DNA of 64,000 bases from RGIG4034 sp045576455 (GTDB taxonomy: Bacteria > Bacillota > Clostridia > Lachnospirales > Lachnospiraceae): contig JAZNGM010000002.1 in NCBI GenBank assembly GCA_045576455.1, positions 1-64,000 on the forward strand, in the 5' to 3' direction. Positions within the stretch are counted from its first letter, which is position 1; every line of letters begins with the position of its first letter. The notes under the pieces are model-generated. The model made no database searches and was not told where the DNA came from. It was given only the letters and a program-made list of their open reading frames with translations. The position numbers were made by a program, and so were the translations under genes. Below are positions 26,212 to 34,333 of the stretch, in pieces.

Positions 26212-26532
26212 TTGAAAATAAAATATTATAATAATTTGTATGTATCACCAAAATGTGAGAAGAATATTAGAAAGATTAAAATGCGGATACGTTTAAGGCG
26301 ATTGTTTCCCAAATACACCATTATTGTTGTATCTAAAGGCAATGATCAGCTGGAGTATTTTGATACAATACAATTGAAACAACCGCATTTTAAAAAGGAA
26401 TCCTTTATTGTTGCGGGCATAGCGGAAGATAACAAAGCAGCTTTGGAACTTGTGGAAAAGATTGTTATAGATTCTGTAAATGCAGGATACGGAGGCAACG
26501 TTAAAGAATATATCCTTTCAAATAATCAATAA
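26212..26532 (+). CDS. Conserved hypothetical protein, TTG start
   Basis: A 106-residue protein starting at TTG 26212, chosen because AAGAGGTG lies 7 bases upstream. It is basic at the N-terminus (KKIRKIKMRIRLRRL-like region around residues 17-31) and ends in a more acidic alternating alpha/beta part (KESFIVAGIAEDNKAALELVEKIV). No membrane segment, signal peptide or known motif is visible. It starts a run of genes with DUF2953 and GerW proteins, so it may belong to the sporulation group by position only. A TATAAT at 26171-26176 could be its -10 box. Confidence 0.6.
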   Translation: MKIKYYNNLYVSPKCEKNIRKIKMRIRLRRLFPKYTIIVVSKGNDQLEYFDTIQLKQPHFKKESFIVAGIAEDNKAALELVEKIVIDSVNAGYGGNVKEYILSNNQ

Positions 26533-26552
26533 TTGAGGTAACAGAGAATAAC

Positions 26553-27476
26553 ATGCTTCATATTATTTTACTAATTATAAAAATTATTGGAATAACGCTT
26601 TTATGTATTATCGGTCTGATTTTATTATTAACACTCGTTGTTTTATTTGTTCCTGTAAGATATAAAGCAGCATTAAAATATAATGATGATCTTAATCTTA
26701 AAGCAAAAGTAACATGGCTTTTACATCTTTTATCCGTTACCGTGACGTATCCTGATGAAAAGCTTCATTTTACCGTCAAAATATTTGGCATACGGATTAT
26801 TGATAATAACCGGCCACCACGGCAAAAAAAAGAAAAGAAGCAAAAAGAGCAGCCGGAAATTACAGAAACTTTATCCAATGAAAATCCAATAAACGAAAAT
26901 ACCGGAAGTTCAAACATTCAAGAAAACGGAACCGAAAAAGCAACACAAATGCCGGATAACAGTAATGAAAATCCGTCACCAACCGACACAATGGATGAAG
27001 AGGAAACTCCTAATACTAAAAAGAAATCCATTATCCAAAAAATAAAAGACCTTATACAAAAGATAAGGTACACAATTCATAATATATGTGATAAAATTAA
27101 AAAGATAATTCATAACATTGAATACTATATTGATTTATGGCATAAAAAACAGACACAAGCAGCATATAAACACATTAAGCAGGAAATCAAGCGCTTGTTT
27201 TTACATATCCGTCCCCGAAAACTTAAAGGCTATGTAGAATTTGGCATGGAAAATCCTGAAACGACCGGGAAAATCCTAGGCGGAGTGAGTATGTTTTATG
27301 CTTTATATGGTAACAACATCTCTATTGTACCTAATTTTAATGAAAAGGTAATGAATGTCGATTTAAAACTCAACGGAAGAATTCGTTTCGTTGTATTATT
27401 AGGAATTGGTCTGAGACTGATTCGTGATAAAAATTTAAGAAGATTATTAAAGCTTCTAAAACAGGAGGATAATTAA
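26553..27476 (+). CDS. DUF2953 domain membrane protein (YtfI-like)
   Basis: A 307-residue protein. A long hydrophobic N-terminal helix (residues 1-32) precedes FVPVRYKA, the family start. Residues about 90-150 form a low-complexity linker rich in Lys, Glu, Asn, Pro and Thr. The C-terminal part (GYVEFGMENPETTGKILGG, IVPNFNEKVMNVDLKLNGRIR) matches DUF2953. In Bacillus the homologue YtfI is encoded beside ytfJ/gerW, the same pairing as here, with the next gene starting one base after this stop. It probably sits in the membrane during sporulation, an inference from context. Confidence 0.75.
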   Translation: MLHIILLIIKIIGITLLCIIGLILLLTLVVLFVPVRYKAALKYNDDLNLKAKVTWLLHLLSVTVTYPDEKLHFTVKIFGIRIIDNNRPPRQKKEKKQKEQPEITETLSNENPINENTGSSNIQENGTEKATQMPDNSNENPSPTDTMDEEETPNTKKKSIIQKIKDLIQKIRYTIHNICDKIKKIIHNIEYYIDLWHKKQTQAAYKHIKQEIKRLFLHIRPRKLKGYVEFGMENPETTGKILGGVSMFYALYGNNISIVPNFNEKVMNVDLKLNGRIRFVVLLGIGLRLIRDKNLRRLLKLLKQEDN

Positions 27477-27477
27477 A

Positions 27478-27873
27478 ATGGCAGAAAATAATTTTTGCAG
27501 CGTAGTGGAATCTTTATTAAAAGGAATGGATTCTTTCCTTTCAACGAAAACAGTAGTAGGCGAAGCAACTAAAATAGGAGATGTCATTATTTTACCACTC
27601 GTAGACGTGTCCTTCGGTGTTGGTGCCGGTGCAAGTTCAAATGGTGCAAAAAACGGTGGCGGTGGCGGTCTTTCCGGCAAGATGTCACCAAGTGCAGTCC
27701 TTGTAATAAAGCCGGATGGTTCTACCAAACTTGTTAATGTTAAAAATCAGGATACCCTTACTAAGGTACTTGATATGATTCCTGATGTAGTTGATAAATT
27801 TACCAAGAAAAATAAAGATGAACTTAAAGACAGTGAAATAGAAGAGGCTGCTTTCGGTTCGAATGAAGAATAG
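27478..27873 (+). CDS. ytfJ: GerW/YtfJ family sporulation protein
   Basis: A 131-residue protein with the GerW/YtfJ family pattern: VESLLKGMDSFLSTKTVVGEA, TKIGDVIILPLVDVSFGVG, a glycine-rich central loop (GGGGGLSGKM), and a C-terminal SAVLVIKPDGSTKLV strand pair. In Bacillus YtfJ is made in the sporangium and is needed for normal germination. It begins one base after the DUF2953 stop with CAGGAGG upstream, so the two are coupled. Its presence is good evidence that this organism forms spores or derives from spore formers. Confidence 0.85.
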   Translation: MAENNFCSVVESLLKGMDSFLSTKTVVGEATKIGDVIILPLVDVSFGVGAGASSNGAKNGGGGGLSGKMSPSAVLVIKPDGSTKLVNVKNQDTLTKVLDMIPDVVDKFTKKNKDELKDSEIEEAAFGSNEE

Positions 27874-27947
27874 TATACTGATATTTTTAGAATATTAATT
27901 GTAACTTATCAATATATTAGTACTAATAATAAACCAAGCAGGCGTTA

Positions 27948-28091
27948 ATGAAAAAACTCTTAGGCTTTATCTGTTTTTGGATAGCAGTAGGTATTTTGCT
28001 GGCATTACTTATTCCATACAAGATACTCAGCATCCTTATAATGGTTGCACTATTATTATTAGGCTATAATCTATATTTTATCAGATGTTAA
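27948..28091 (+). CDS. Small 47-residue membrane protein
   Basis: A short gene starting at the ATG 27948 and ending at TAA 28089-28091. The product begins MKKLLGFICFWIAVG and consists almost wholly of two hydrophobic segments (about residues 4-21 and 26-44) joined by a turn with PYK, ending in YFIRC. The upstream site is weak (AAGCAGG). It ends only 3 bases before the J-domain gene at 28095, so translation is probably coupled. No known family is recognised. The regular hydrophobic pattern and tight packing support it as real. Confidence 0.55.
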   Translation: MKKLLGFICFWIAVGILLALLIPYKILSILIMVALLLLGYNLYFIRC

Positions 28092-28094
28092 CCA

Positions 28095-28613
28095 ATGGAC
28101 AAATTCGACTATATACAACAACAGATTGAAAAAGAAGAAGATGATGATGTTAAATTATGGCTCTTCTGGGAAAACGTACGTATAAAAGCCGAACGGCAGG
28201 AATTGGACGAGCAATTACGTGCTTTTGAGAGTGCGAAGAAAGAGTTTGAACTTGAAAAAGATGCTATAATAAAAAGTGCGGAACGAGACAAAAAACGCCT
28301 TAATAAAGAACGTGAAATCATCGATAAAAAACTGAAAATTTTAGAAAATGCTTATATCGACCTAAACAAAGACAAAAGGCTTTTGGAAAAACAACGCATC
28401 TTGTTAGAAGAAAAAATGAAAGCATTTAGGGTTGACAGCAATAAATATACCGGAGATTCTTCATTTTTTAGAGGAATTTCCGATGCCATATCATTAAAAA
28501 AGCGTTATAGGGAACTAAGCAGGATATATCACCCTGATAACACGAACGGAGACCAAACTACTTTTCAATTAATAAAAAGCGAGTTTGAGCATATATCTGA
28601 TTATTTGTTTTAA
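28095..28613 (+). CDS. Coiled-coil protein with C-terminal J domain
   Basis: A 172-residue protein. Residues about 1-115 are a highly charged, long helix or coiled coil rich in Glu, Lys and Arg. The C-terminal 45 residues resemble a J domain: LKKRYRELSRIYHPDNTNGDQTTFQLI, with the HPD tripeptide that stimulates DnaK, followed by a short helix IKSEFEHISDYLF. The glycine/phenylalanine and zinc domains of DnaJ are absent, so it is an accessory J protein that may deliver a specific client to DnaK. It lies 3 bases after a small membrane protein and follows sporulation genes. Confidence 0.75.
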   Translation: MDKFDYIQQQIEKEEDDDVKLWLFWENVRIKAERQELDEQLRAFESAKKEFELEKDAIIKSAERDKKRLNKEREIIDKKLKILENAYIDLNKDKRLLEKQRILLEEKMKAFRVDSNKYTGDSSFFRGISDAISLKKRYRELSRIYHPDNTNGDQTTFQLIKSEFEHISDYLF

Positions 28614-28620
28614 TTAATCA

Positions 28621-28653
28621 AAAAAAATGGACCATACAATGTATGGTCCATTT
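28621..28653. terminator. Bidirectional terminator
   Basis: A perfect 13-bp stem (28625-28637 with 28641-28653) with a three-base loop and an A run at 28621-28627 that reads as T on the minus strand. It serves the J-domain gene and the convergent rpmB. Confidence 0.85.
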
Positions 28654-28669
28654 AATAATTCATAAATAA

Positions 28670-28855
28670 TTATGCACGCTCAACTTTGCCTGATCTTAAG
28701 CATCTTGTGCAAACATGCATAGTCTTTGTAGCTCCATTCACTTTACACTTAACGCTCTTAACATTTGAATTCCAAATATGATTAGATCTTCTATGAGAAT
28801 GGCTTACAGCATTACCGAAGTGAACGCCTTTATCACAAATTTCACATTTAGCCAT
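28670..28855 (-). CDS. rpmB: Ribosomal protein bL28, zinc-binding form
   Basis: A 61-residue protein starting MAKCEICDKGVHFGN. The ATG at 28853-28855 is preceded by TTAGGAGGTG, so an upstream in-frame start at 28891 is rejected. It carries two cysteine pairs (CEIC near residues 4-7 and CTRC near residues 51-54), the zinc-binding C+ form of L28. Ser/His/Arg-rich VSHSHRRSNH is the typical RNA-contact segment. It is transcribed alone on the minus strand. Confidence 0.95.
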   Translation of the reverse strand: MAKCEICDKGVHFGNAVSHSHRRSNHIWNSNVKSVKCKVNGATKTMHVCTRCLRSGKVERA

Positions 28856-28900
28856 GGATACACCTCCTAAACGAAAATAATCAAAACTCACAACATGGCT

Positions 28901-28929
28901 ATTCTAACAGAAAGGACATAAGAATGCAA
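28901..28929 (-). promoter_or_regulatory. Predicted rpmB promoter
   Basis: On the minus strand TTGCAT (complement of 28924-28929), a 17-base spacer and TAGAAT (complement of 28901-28906), about 45 bases from the start codon. Confidence 0.6.
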
Positions 28930-28976
28930 GCAAAAATTTTGAAATCTTAAAAAATATAGAAAAGTACAAAGAATGG

Positions 28977-29005
28977 TTCCATTTTCTATAATAAAAGGTT
29001 ATAAT
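28977..29005 (+). promoter_or_regulatory. Possible promoter of the Asp23-fakA unit
   Basis: TATAAT at 29000-29005, 17 bases after a weak TTCCAT (28977-28982), upstream of the Asp23-family gene starting at 29084. Confidence 0.45.
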
Positions 29006-29083
29006 ATATAAAAGTTTTATTTGAAATTTTTTGTACTATATAATATAGTAATGAAGTTTGCAAATATAAAGGAGGTTTCTTTT

Positions 29084-29440
29084 ATGAAGGGGTCCATGAA
29101 CACCAGTCTCGGAAATATCATAATTGATAAAGAGGCTATTGCCCAATATGCCGGAACCGTAGCAATAGAATGTTTTGGAATTGTAGGTATGGCATCCGTC
29201 AATATGAAAGATGGTCTTGTAAGTCTTCTTAAAAAAGACAAAATAACACATGGAATATCAGTAACGGTAAATAATAATAAACTGACACTGAATTTTCATG
29301 TAATTGTTTCTTATGGTGTGAGCATTCTTGCGGTATCCGATAATTTAATCAGTAATGTAAAATATAAGGTAGAACATTTTACAGGACTTGAAATCGACAA
29401 AATTAACATCTATGTTGAAGGCGTCAAAGTAATCGACTGA
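29084..29440 (+). CDS. Asp23/Gls24 family protein (YloU-like)
   Basis: A 118-residue protein started at the ATG at 29084, which has AAAGGAGG 8 bases upstream; a longer open frame from 29021 has none. The sequence LGNIIIDKEAIAQYAGTVAIECFGIVGMAS and the C-terminal KVEHFTGLEIDKINIYVEGVKV are typical of the Asp23 family, linked to membrane homeostasis and envelope stress. In Firmicutes the gene is regularly followed by the DAK2-domain fatty acid kinase gene yloV/fakA, as here, 29 bases downstream. Confidence 0.88.
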   Translation: MKGSMNTSLGNIIIDKEAIAQYAGTVAIECFGIVGMASVNMKDGLVSLLKKDKITHGISVTVNNNKLTLNFHVIVSYGVSILAVSDNLISNVKYKVEHFTGLEIDKINIYVEGVKVID

Positions 29441-29469
29441 CATGTAAGGTAAATCAGGAGGAGATAATA

Positions 29470-31143
29470 GTGGCAGTAAACATGATTGATTCTATACTTT
29501 TGCAGAAAATGTTTCTTGCAGGAGCCAAGAGTCTTGAAGCTAAAAAAGAATGGATAAACGAATTAAACGTATTCCCTGTTCCGGACGGAGACACCGGTAC
29601 AAATATGACATTAACCATTATGTCTGCGGCAAAAGAGGCTGTAACATTGGCGCAACCGGATATGGAAGCTTTATGTAAGGTAATATCATCCGGCTCATTA
29701 AGAGGTGCGCGTGGTAATTCCGGCGTAATTCTTTCCCAGTTATTACGTGGTTTTACAAAAGTTGCCAGGGAGCACAAAGAGATTGATACGGTTATCTTAT
29801 CTAAAGCGCTTGAAAGAGCCGTAGAAACAGCATATAAAGCTGTTATGAAACCGAAGGAAGGAACCATCCTTACGGTTGCAAAAGGTATGTATGAAAAATC
29901 GGTAGAGCTTGTTAACGAGAATGTTACCGATATGGAAGAATTTATAGGAAAGATTATTGAACACGGTGACTATGTATTAAGCCAGACACCTGAAATGCTT
30001 CCTGTACTTAAACAGGCCGGCGTCGTTGACTCAGGCGGTCAAGGTCTTATGGAAGTAGTACGCGGAGCATACGATGCGTATTTAGGTAAGGAAGTTGATA
30101 TAACCGTTGCACCGGCAACAACCGTAAGCGCTAAGCCCAACCTTGACGTTCAGGCTGATATGGATATTAAATTTGGTTACTGTACCGAATTTATAATAAT
30201 GCTTACCAAACCATTTAATATTAAAAATGAAATTGATTTTAAAGAATATCTGGAATCCATTGGCGATTCTATTGTTGTCGTAGCAGACGATGATGTAGTT
30301 AAGGTTCATGTCCATACTAATGATCCTGGTTTTGCAATCCAACGTGCTTTAAAGTATGGTGCACTTTCTAATATGAAAATTGATAATATGAGAATTGAGC
30401 ATCAGGAAAAATTACAGTTAATGGCAGAAAAAGAGCAAACAGGCACAACTACCATTGAATCAGCTAATGATTTGCAGGAAAGAAAAGAATTTGGTTTTAT
30501 TTCCGTTTCTGTTGGAGAAGGAATTTCAGAAATATTTACCGGACTTGGCGTTGATTACATTATCGAAGGCGGCCAGACAATGAATCCAAGTACGGAAGAT
30601 ATGTTAAATGCTATAGATAAAGTAAATGCCGACACAATATTTATTTTACCTAATAACAAGAATATTGTATTAGCAGCAAATCAAGCCGCATCTTTGACAA
30701 AAGATAAAAAAATAATTGTTATTCCAACAAAAACCATACCGCAAGGTATTGCTGCAGCCATAAACTTTGTTCCCGGACTTTCTGCTGAAGAGAATCAAAC
30801 AGCTATGGAAAGCGAAGCGGAGAACATTAAATCCGGAGAAGTAACGTATGCCGTAAGAGATACCCAAATTGATGACAAAGAAATTCATCAAGGTGATTAC
30901 ATGGGAATCGGTGACAAAGGAATTCTTGCAGTCGGCAAAGAATTAAATGATGTTATGATTGAAATGATACGTAACATGGCAGATGACTCATCAGAGCTTA
31001 TAAGCATATATTTCGGAAGCGATGTAACAGAAGATGATGCAGAAGCCATGAGCAGTTTAATTAAAGATAATTTCCCTGACTTAGAGATTGAACTTCAACC
31101 GGGTGGTCAGCCAATCTATTATTACATTGTATCAGTTGAATAA
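29470..31143 (+). CDS. fakA: Fatty acid kinase catalytic subunit (FakA/YloV, DAK2 domain)
   Basis: A 557-residue protein with a GTG start after CAGGAGGAG. Residues 1-200 are the DhaK-L-like kinase domain (LNVFPVPDGDTGTNM with the metal-binding aspartates, SLRGARGNSGVILSQLLRG, GVVDSGGQGLMEV), followed by the middle and C-terminal FakA domains (GYCTEFIIML, HVHTNDPG, then FISVSVGEG..GVDYIIEGGQTMNPS). It phosphorylates fatty acids held by a FakB/DegV-type protein, feeding exogenous or released fatty acids into phospholipids. A DegV protein at 33310 is a plausible partner. Confidence 0.9.
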   Translation: MAVNMIDSILLQKMFLAGAKSLEAKKEWINELNVFPVPDGDTGTNMTLTIMSAAKEAVTLAQPDMEALCKVISSGSLRGARGNSGVILSQLLRGFTKVAREHKEIDTVILSKALERAVETAYKAVMKPKEGTILTVAKGMYEKSVELVNENVTDMEEFIGKIIEHGDYVLSQTPEMLPVLKQAGVVDSGGQGLMEVVRGAYDAYLGKEVDITVAPATTVSAKPNLDVQADMDIKFGYCTEFIIMLTKPFNIKNEIDFKEYLESIGDSIVVVADDDVVKVHVHTNDPGFAIQRALKYGALSNMKIDNMRIEHQEKLQLMAEKEQTGTTTIESANDLQERKEFGFISVSVGEGISEIFTGLGVDYIIEGGQTMNPSTEDMLNAIDKVNADTIFILPNNKNIVLAANQAASLTKDKKIIVIPTKTIPQGIAAAINFVPGLSAEENQTAMESEAENIKSGEVTYAVRDTQIDDKEIHQGDYMGIGDKGILAVGKELNDVMIEMIRNMADDSSELISIYFGSDVTEDDAEAMSSLIKDNFPDLEIELQPGGQPIYYYIVSVE

Positions 31144-31148
31144 TTGCA

Positions 31149-31183
31149 AAAGGCGTAATACCCACAGTATTGCGCCTTTTTAT
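31149..31183 (+). terminator. Rho-independent terminator after fakA
   Basis: AAAGGCGTAATAC (31149-31161) pairs with GTATTGCGCCTTT (31167-31179) with one G-T pair, followed by T residues. It is close to the recG start, so recG may depend on readthrough or an unseen promoter. Confidence 0.75.
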
Positions 31184-31212
31184 ACTTAATGGAAAAACAG
31201 GATCGTAATATT

Positions 31213-33270
31213 ATGAAACTAGATGACAGTATAATTTCAATAAAAGGAATCGGCGAAAAATCAGCTTCTTCATTTAGAAAACTTGGCATAAATACAATCA
31301 AAGATTTACTTTTTCATTTTCCGAGAAGATATGATACATATCCCGAACCAACTAACATTGATGAATCTTATATCGGTGATAATATAGCTTTTTTAGGAAA
31401 AGTCATAAAAGAAGGAAAGCCTATTAAAATACGCAACCTTACTATTCTTAATATTTCAGTAAAATCTTCTGATACAATTTGCAAAATTACATTTTTTAAC
31501 ATGCCTTACATTAGAAATGTTTTAAAAATGAATGCTGAATTTGTATTTTATGGCCGTTTGCAAAAGAATAATGCAGGATTTTTCGTGGAGCAACCAAAGC
31601 TCTATAAAACGGAAGAATATCAAATATTAACAAAATCCCTGCAGCCGGTTTATCCAACCTCAGAAGGATTAACTAATAACGCTATTACAAAAGCCATACG
31701 TAATGCAACACCCTATATTGAACTGATAAAGGATTTTATACCGGATGAAATACTTACAGATAATGATTTCATGAATCTGAAAGACACAGTATACCACATG
31801 CATCATCCCGTAGATATGATAGATTTTGAAAGAGCAAGGAAGCGCCTTGCCTTTCAAGAATTTTTATGTTTCTTATTATCCGTAAAACACATGAAACAAA
31901 GATGTTCATATCTTAACAATACACATAGGATGCTGGAGGTATCAGAAACAACAAGGATTCTTCAGAGTTTGCCTTATAATCTAACCAACGCACAGAATAA
32001 AGTATGGACTGATATAAAAGATGATTTACAAAGTAATCACGTTATGAACCGCTTAATACAAGGAGATGTTGGTTCCGGAAAAACTATCATCGCCTTCCTT
32101 TCCATGATTATGACAGTTGCAAACGGTTTTCAGGCAGCCCTCATGGCTCCGACGGAGGTACTTGCCAAGCAACATTATAACCAGATGCATGAACTTCTTA
32201 AAAAGAATAAACTTGATTATAAGGTATGCCTTTTAACCGGTTCAACGCCTTCAAAAGAACGCCGTGTCATTCTCGAAGAAATAAGTACGGGAAAAATTCA
32301 GCTTATCATCGGTACCCATGCCGTTTTTCAGGAAACGGTTGTATATCATAAACTGGCTCTTGCCATAACTGACGAACAACATCGTTTTGGAGTAAAGCAG
32401 CGTGAAGAGTTATTTAAAAAAGGGGAGCATTGCCATGTTCTTGTTATGAGTGCCACACCGATACCACGCTCCCTTGCAATGATTTTGTACTCTGACATGA
32501 ATCTGTCAAATATTGATGAAATCCCGGCAGGACGGCAAAAAATAAAAAGTTGTGTAGTTTCGCCATCTTACAGGCAAAAAGCACACTCCTTTATTATAAA
32601 TGAAGTAGAAGCAGGGCGTCAGGCATATATCATCTGTCCCATGATTGAAGAAAGCGATACGACAGAACTGGAAAGTGCTGTATCTTATTATGAAAAGCTC
32701 AAAGCAACACTGCCTGAAACCATACAGCTTGGTCTGTTACACGGAAAAATGAAAAATGAAGAAAAAAACCGAATCATGGAACTTTTTTCAGAAAAGAAAA
32801 TTGATGTATTGGTATCAACAACCGTTATCGAAGTCGGTATTAATGTTCCTAACGCTACTGTAATGATGATTGAAAATGCAGAGCGTTTCGGTCTGGCCAC
32901 ACTCCATCAGCTGAGAGGCCGCGTAGGAAGAGGAACCAGCCAGTCATACTGCATTTTTATAAATGGCCAAAAGAGTAGCATTGAAAACGACCGTCTCAAT
33001 ATATTATTAAAGTCTTCAAATGGTTTCGATATAGCTAATGAAGATTTAAAGTTAAGAGGACCGGGTGATATCACCGGAACCAGACAAAGCGGCGACATTC
33101 CGTTCCAAATTGCAGATATATATAACGACTCCGGTATACTTGAGATTGCAGACAGGGTAAGTAATAAAATCCTTGAGGAAAACACAGAATATAGTGCACA
33201 ACGTTATAACGCATTATACGAGTATATTGAAACAACTAAAAATAATAAAGTTGACTTTCGTTCAATATAA
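31213..33270 (+). CDS. recG: ATP-dependent DNA helicase RecG
   Basis: About 685 residues from the ATG at 31213 (MKLDDSIISIKGIGEKSA); an in-frame ATG at 31189 would add 8 residues but sits against the terminator hairpin and has no ribosome binding site. The N-terminal wedge/OB part (IGDNIAFLGKVIKEGKP, FFNMPYIRNVL) is followed by the helicase core: Walker A GDVGSGKT, MAPTEVLAKQH, DEQHRFG box, SATPIPRS, and the second RecA fold (VSTTVIEVGINVPNAT, HQLRGRVGRG). RecG remodels stalled forks and Holliday junctions. Confidence 0.94.
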   Translation: MKLDDSIISIKGIGEKSASSFRKLGINTIKDLLFHFPRRYDTYPEPTNIDESYIGDNIAFLGKVIKEGKPIKIRNLTILNISVKSSDTICKITFFNMPYIRNVLKMNAEFVFYGRLQKNNAGFFVEQPKLYKTEEYQILTKSLQPVYPTSEGLTNNAITKAIRNATPYIELIKDFIPDEILTDNDFMNLKDTVYHMHHPVDMIDFERARKRLAFQEFLCFLLSVKHMKQRCSYLNNTHRMLEVSETTRILQSLPYNLTNAQNKVWTDIKDDLQSNHVMNRLIQGDVGSGKTIIAFLSMIMTVANGFQAALMAPTEVLAKQHYNQMHELLKKNKLDYKVCLLTGSTPSKERRVILEEISTGKIQLIIGTHAVFQETVVYHKLALAITDEQHRFGVKQREELFKKGEHCHVLVMSATPIPRSLAMILYSDMNLSNIDEIPAGRQKIKSCVVSPSYRQKAHSFIINEVEAGRQAYIICPMIEESDTTELESAVSYYEKLKATLPETIQLGLLHGKMKNEEKNRIMELFSEKKIDVLVSTTVIEVGINVPNATVMMIENAERFGLATLHQLRGRVGRGTSQSYCIFINGQKSSIENDRLNILLKSSNGFDIANEDLKLRGPGDITGTRQSGDIPFQIADIYNDSGILEIADRVSNKILEENTEYSAQRYNALYEYIETTKNNKVDFRSI

Positions 33271-33279
33271 CATTAATAT
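33251..33279 (+). promoter_or_regulatory. Possible degV promoter
   Basis: TTGACT (33251-33256), a 17-base spacer and TAATAT (33274-33279); the -35 lies within the last codons of recG. Confidence 0.45.
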
Positions 33280-33309
33280 ATTGCTAGTATGTTTTAGGAG
33301 GAAAAGAAA

Positions 33310-34170
33310 GTGCCGAAAGTAGCAGTTATAACCGATAGTAATAGCGGAATTGGACAGGAAGAGGGAAAAGCTCTCGGAATACGTGTTCTTCCTATGCCAT
33401 TTATGATTGATGAAGAAACCTATTATGAAGATATTAATTTATCCACAGATGAATTCTATAAGTATCTTGAAGCAAATGCTAATGTATCCACATCACAACC
33501 AACTCCCGGAAGTGTAACCGATTTATGGGATGAGCTATTAAAGGAAAATGATGAAATTGTATACATTCCTATGTCCAGCGGATTATCCAGTTCTTGCCAA
33601 ACCGCATTAATGCTTGCAGAAGATTACGACGGCAAGGTACAGGTTGTAAACAATCAAAGAATTTCAGTAACACAACGTCAGGCAGTAATTGATGCACTAA
33701 ACCTTGCCGAAAAAGGTCATAGTGCAGAAGAAATCAAAAACATATTGGAAGATGATAAATTTAACTCCAGTATCTATATTATGCTTGATACGCTTTATTA
33801 TCTAAAAAAGGGTGGCCGTATTACTCCTGCAGCTGCAGCGATAGGTACGCTCTTAAAATTAAAACCGGTTCTTCAAATTCAAGGCGAAAAACTTGATGCC
33901 TTTGCAAAAGCAAGAACCGTTACGCAGGCAAAATCAATTATGATTAACGCAATCAGTAACGATATAAAAACGCGTTTCGGTGGCAATTACAAAGATATGT
34001 CCTTAGCAATTGCACATACACAAAATCTTGAAGCCGCTGAAGAATTCAGAAGAGAGGTACTTGAAGTATTTCCGGGTATGGACATCTATATTGCCCAATT
34101 ATCATTAAGCGTTTCATGCCATATAGGACCGGGTTCTCTTGCTTTAGCAGTAACTAAAAATTTAAAATAA
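33310..34170 (+). CDS. DegV family fatty-acid-binding protein (FakB-like)
   Basis: A 286-residue protein with a GTG start after TTAGGAGG. Family motifs: VAVITDSNSGIGQEEG, VSTSQPTPGSVTDLWDEL (the TSQPS-like lipid-phosphate site), IPMSSGLSSSCQTA, LDTLYYLKKGGRI, and the C-terminal SCHIGPGSLAL. DegV/FakB proteins hold one fatty acid and present it to FakA for phosphorylation. The FakA gene lies about 2 kb upstream with recG in between, which supports a shared pathway. Chain specificity cannot be read. Confidence 0.87.
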   Translation: MPKVAVITDSNSGIGQEEGKALGIRVLPMPFMIDEETYYEDINLSTDEFYKYLEANANVSTSQPTPGSVTDLWDELLKENDEIVYIPMSSGLSSSCQTALMLAEDYDGKVQVVNNQRISVTQRQAVIDALNLAEKGHSAEEIKNILEDDKFNSSIYIMLDTLYYLKKGGRITPAAAAIGTLLKLKPVLQIQGEKLDAFAKARTVTQAKSIMINAISNDIKTRFGGNYKDMSLAIAHTQNLEAAEEFRREVLEVFPGMDIYIAQLSLSVSCHIGPGSLALAVTKNLK

Positions 34171-34190
34171 AATAATTAATATACTTTAAG

Positions 34191-34231
34191 ATACATGATA
34201 TCAGGTTCAAATCCCAATATCATGTATTTTT
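34191..34231 (+). terminator. Rho-independent terminator after degV
   Basis: ATACATGATAT (34191-34201) pairs with 34217-34227, followed by a T run. Confidence 0.8.
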
Positions 34232-34233
34232 GT

Positions 34234-34261
34234 TTGCAATGAACACAAAATAGTGTATAAT
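34234..34261 (+). promoter_or_regulatory. Predicted promoter of the topoisomerase operon
   Basis: TTGCAA (34234-34239), a 16-base spacer and TATAAT (34256-34261), 73 bases ahead of the ParE-like gene. Confidence 0.6.
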
Positions 34262-34333
34262 AATGGTGGTTTAATATTTATATACTAATATAAGTACATA
34301 TATAACAAATAAATTGAGGGGCGTTATAATTCT

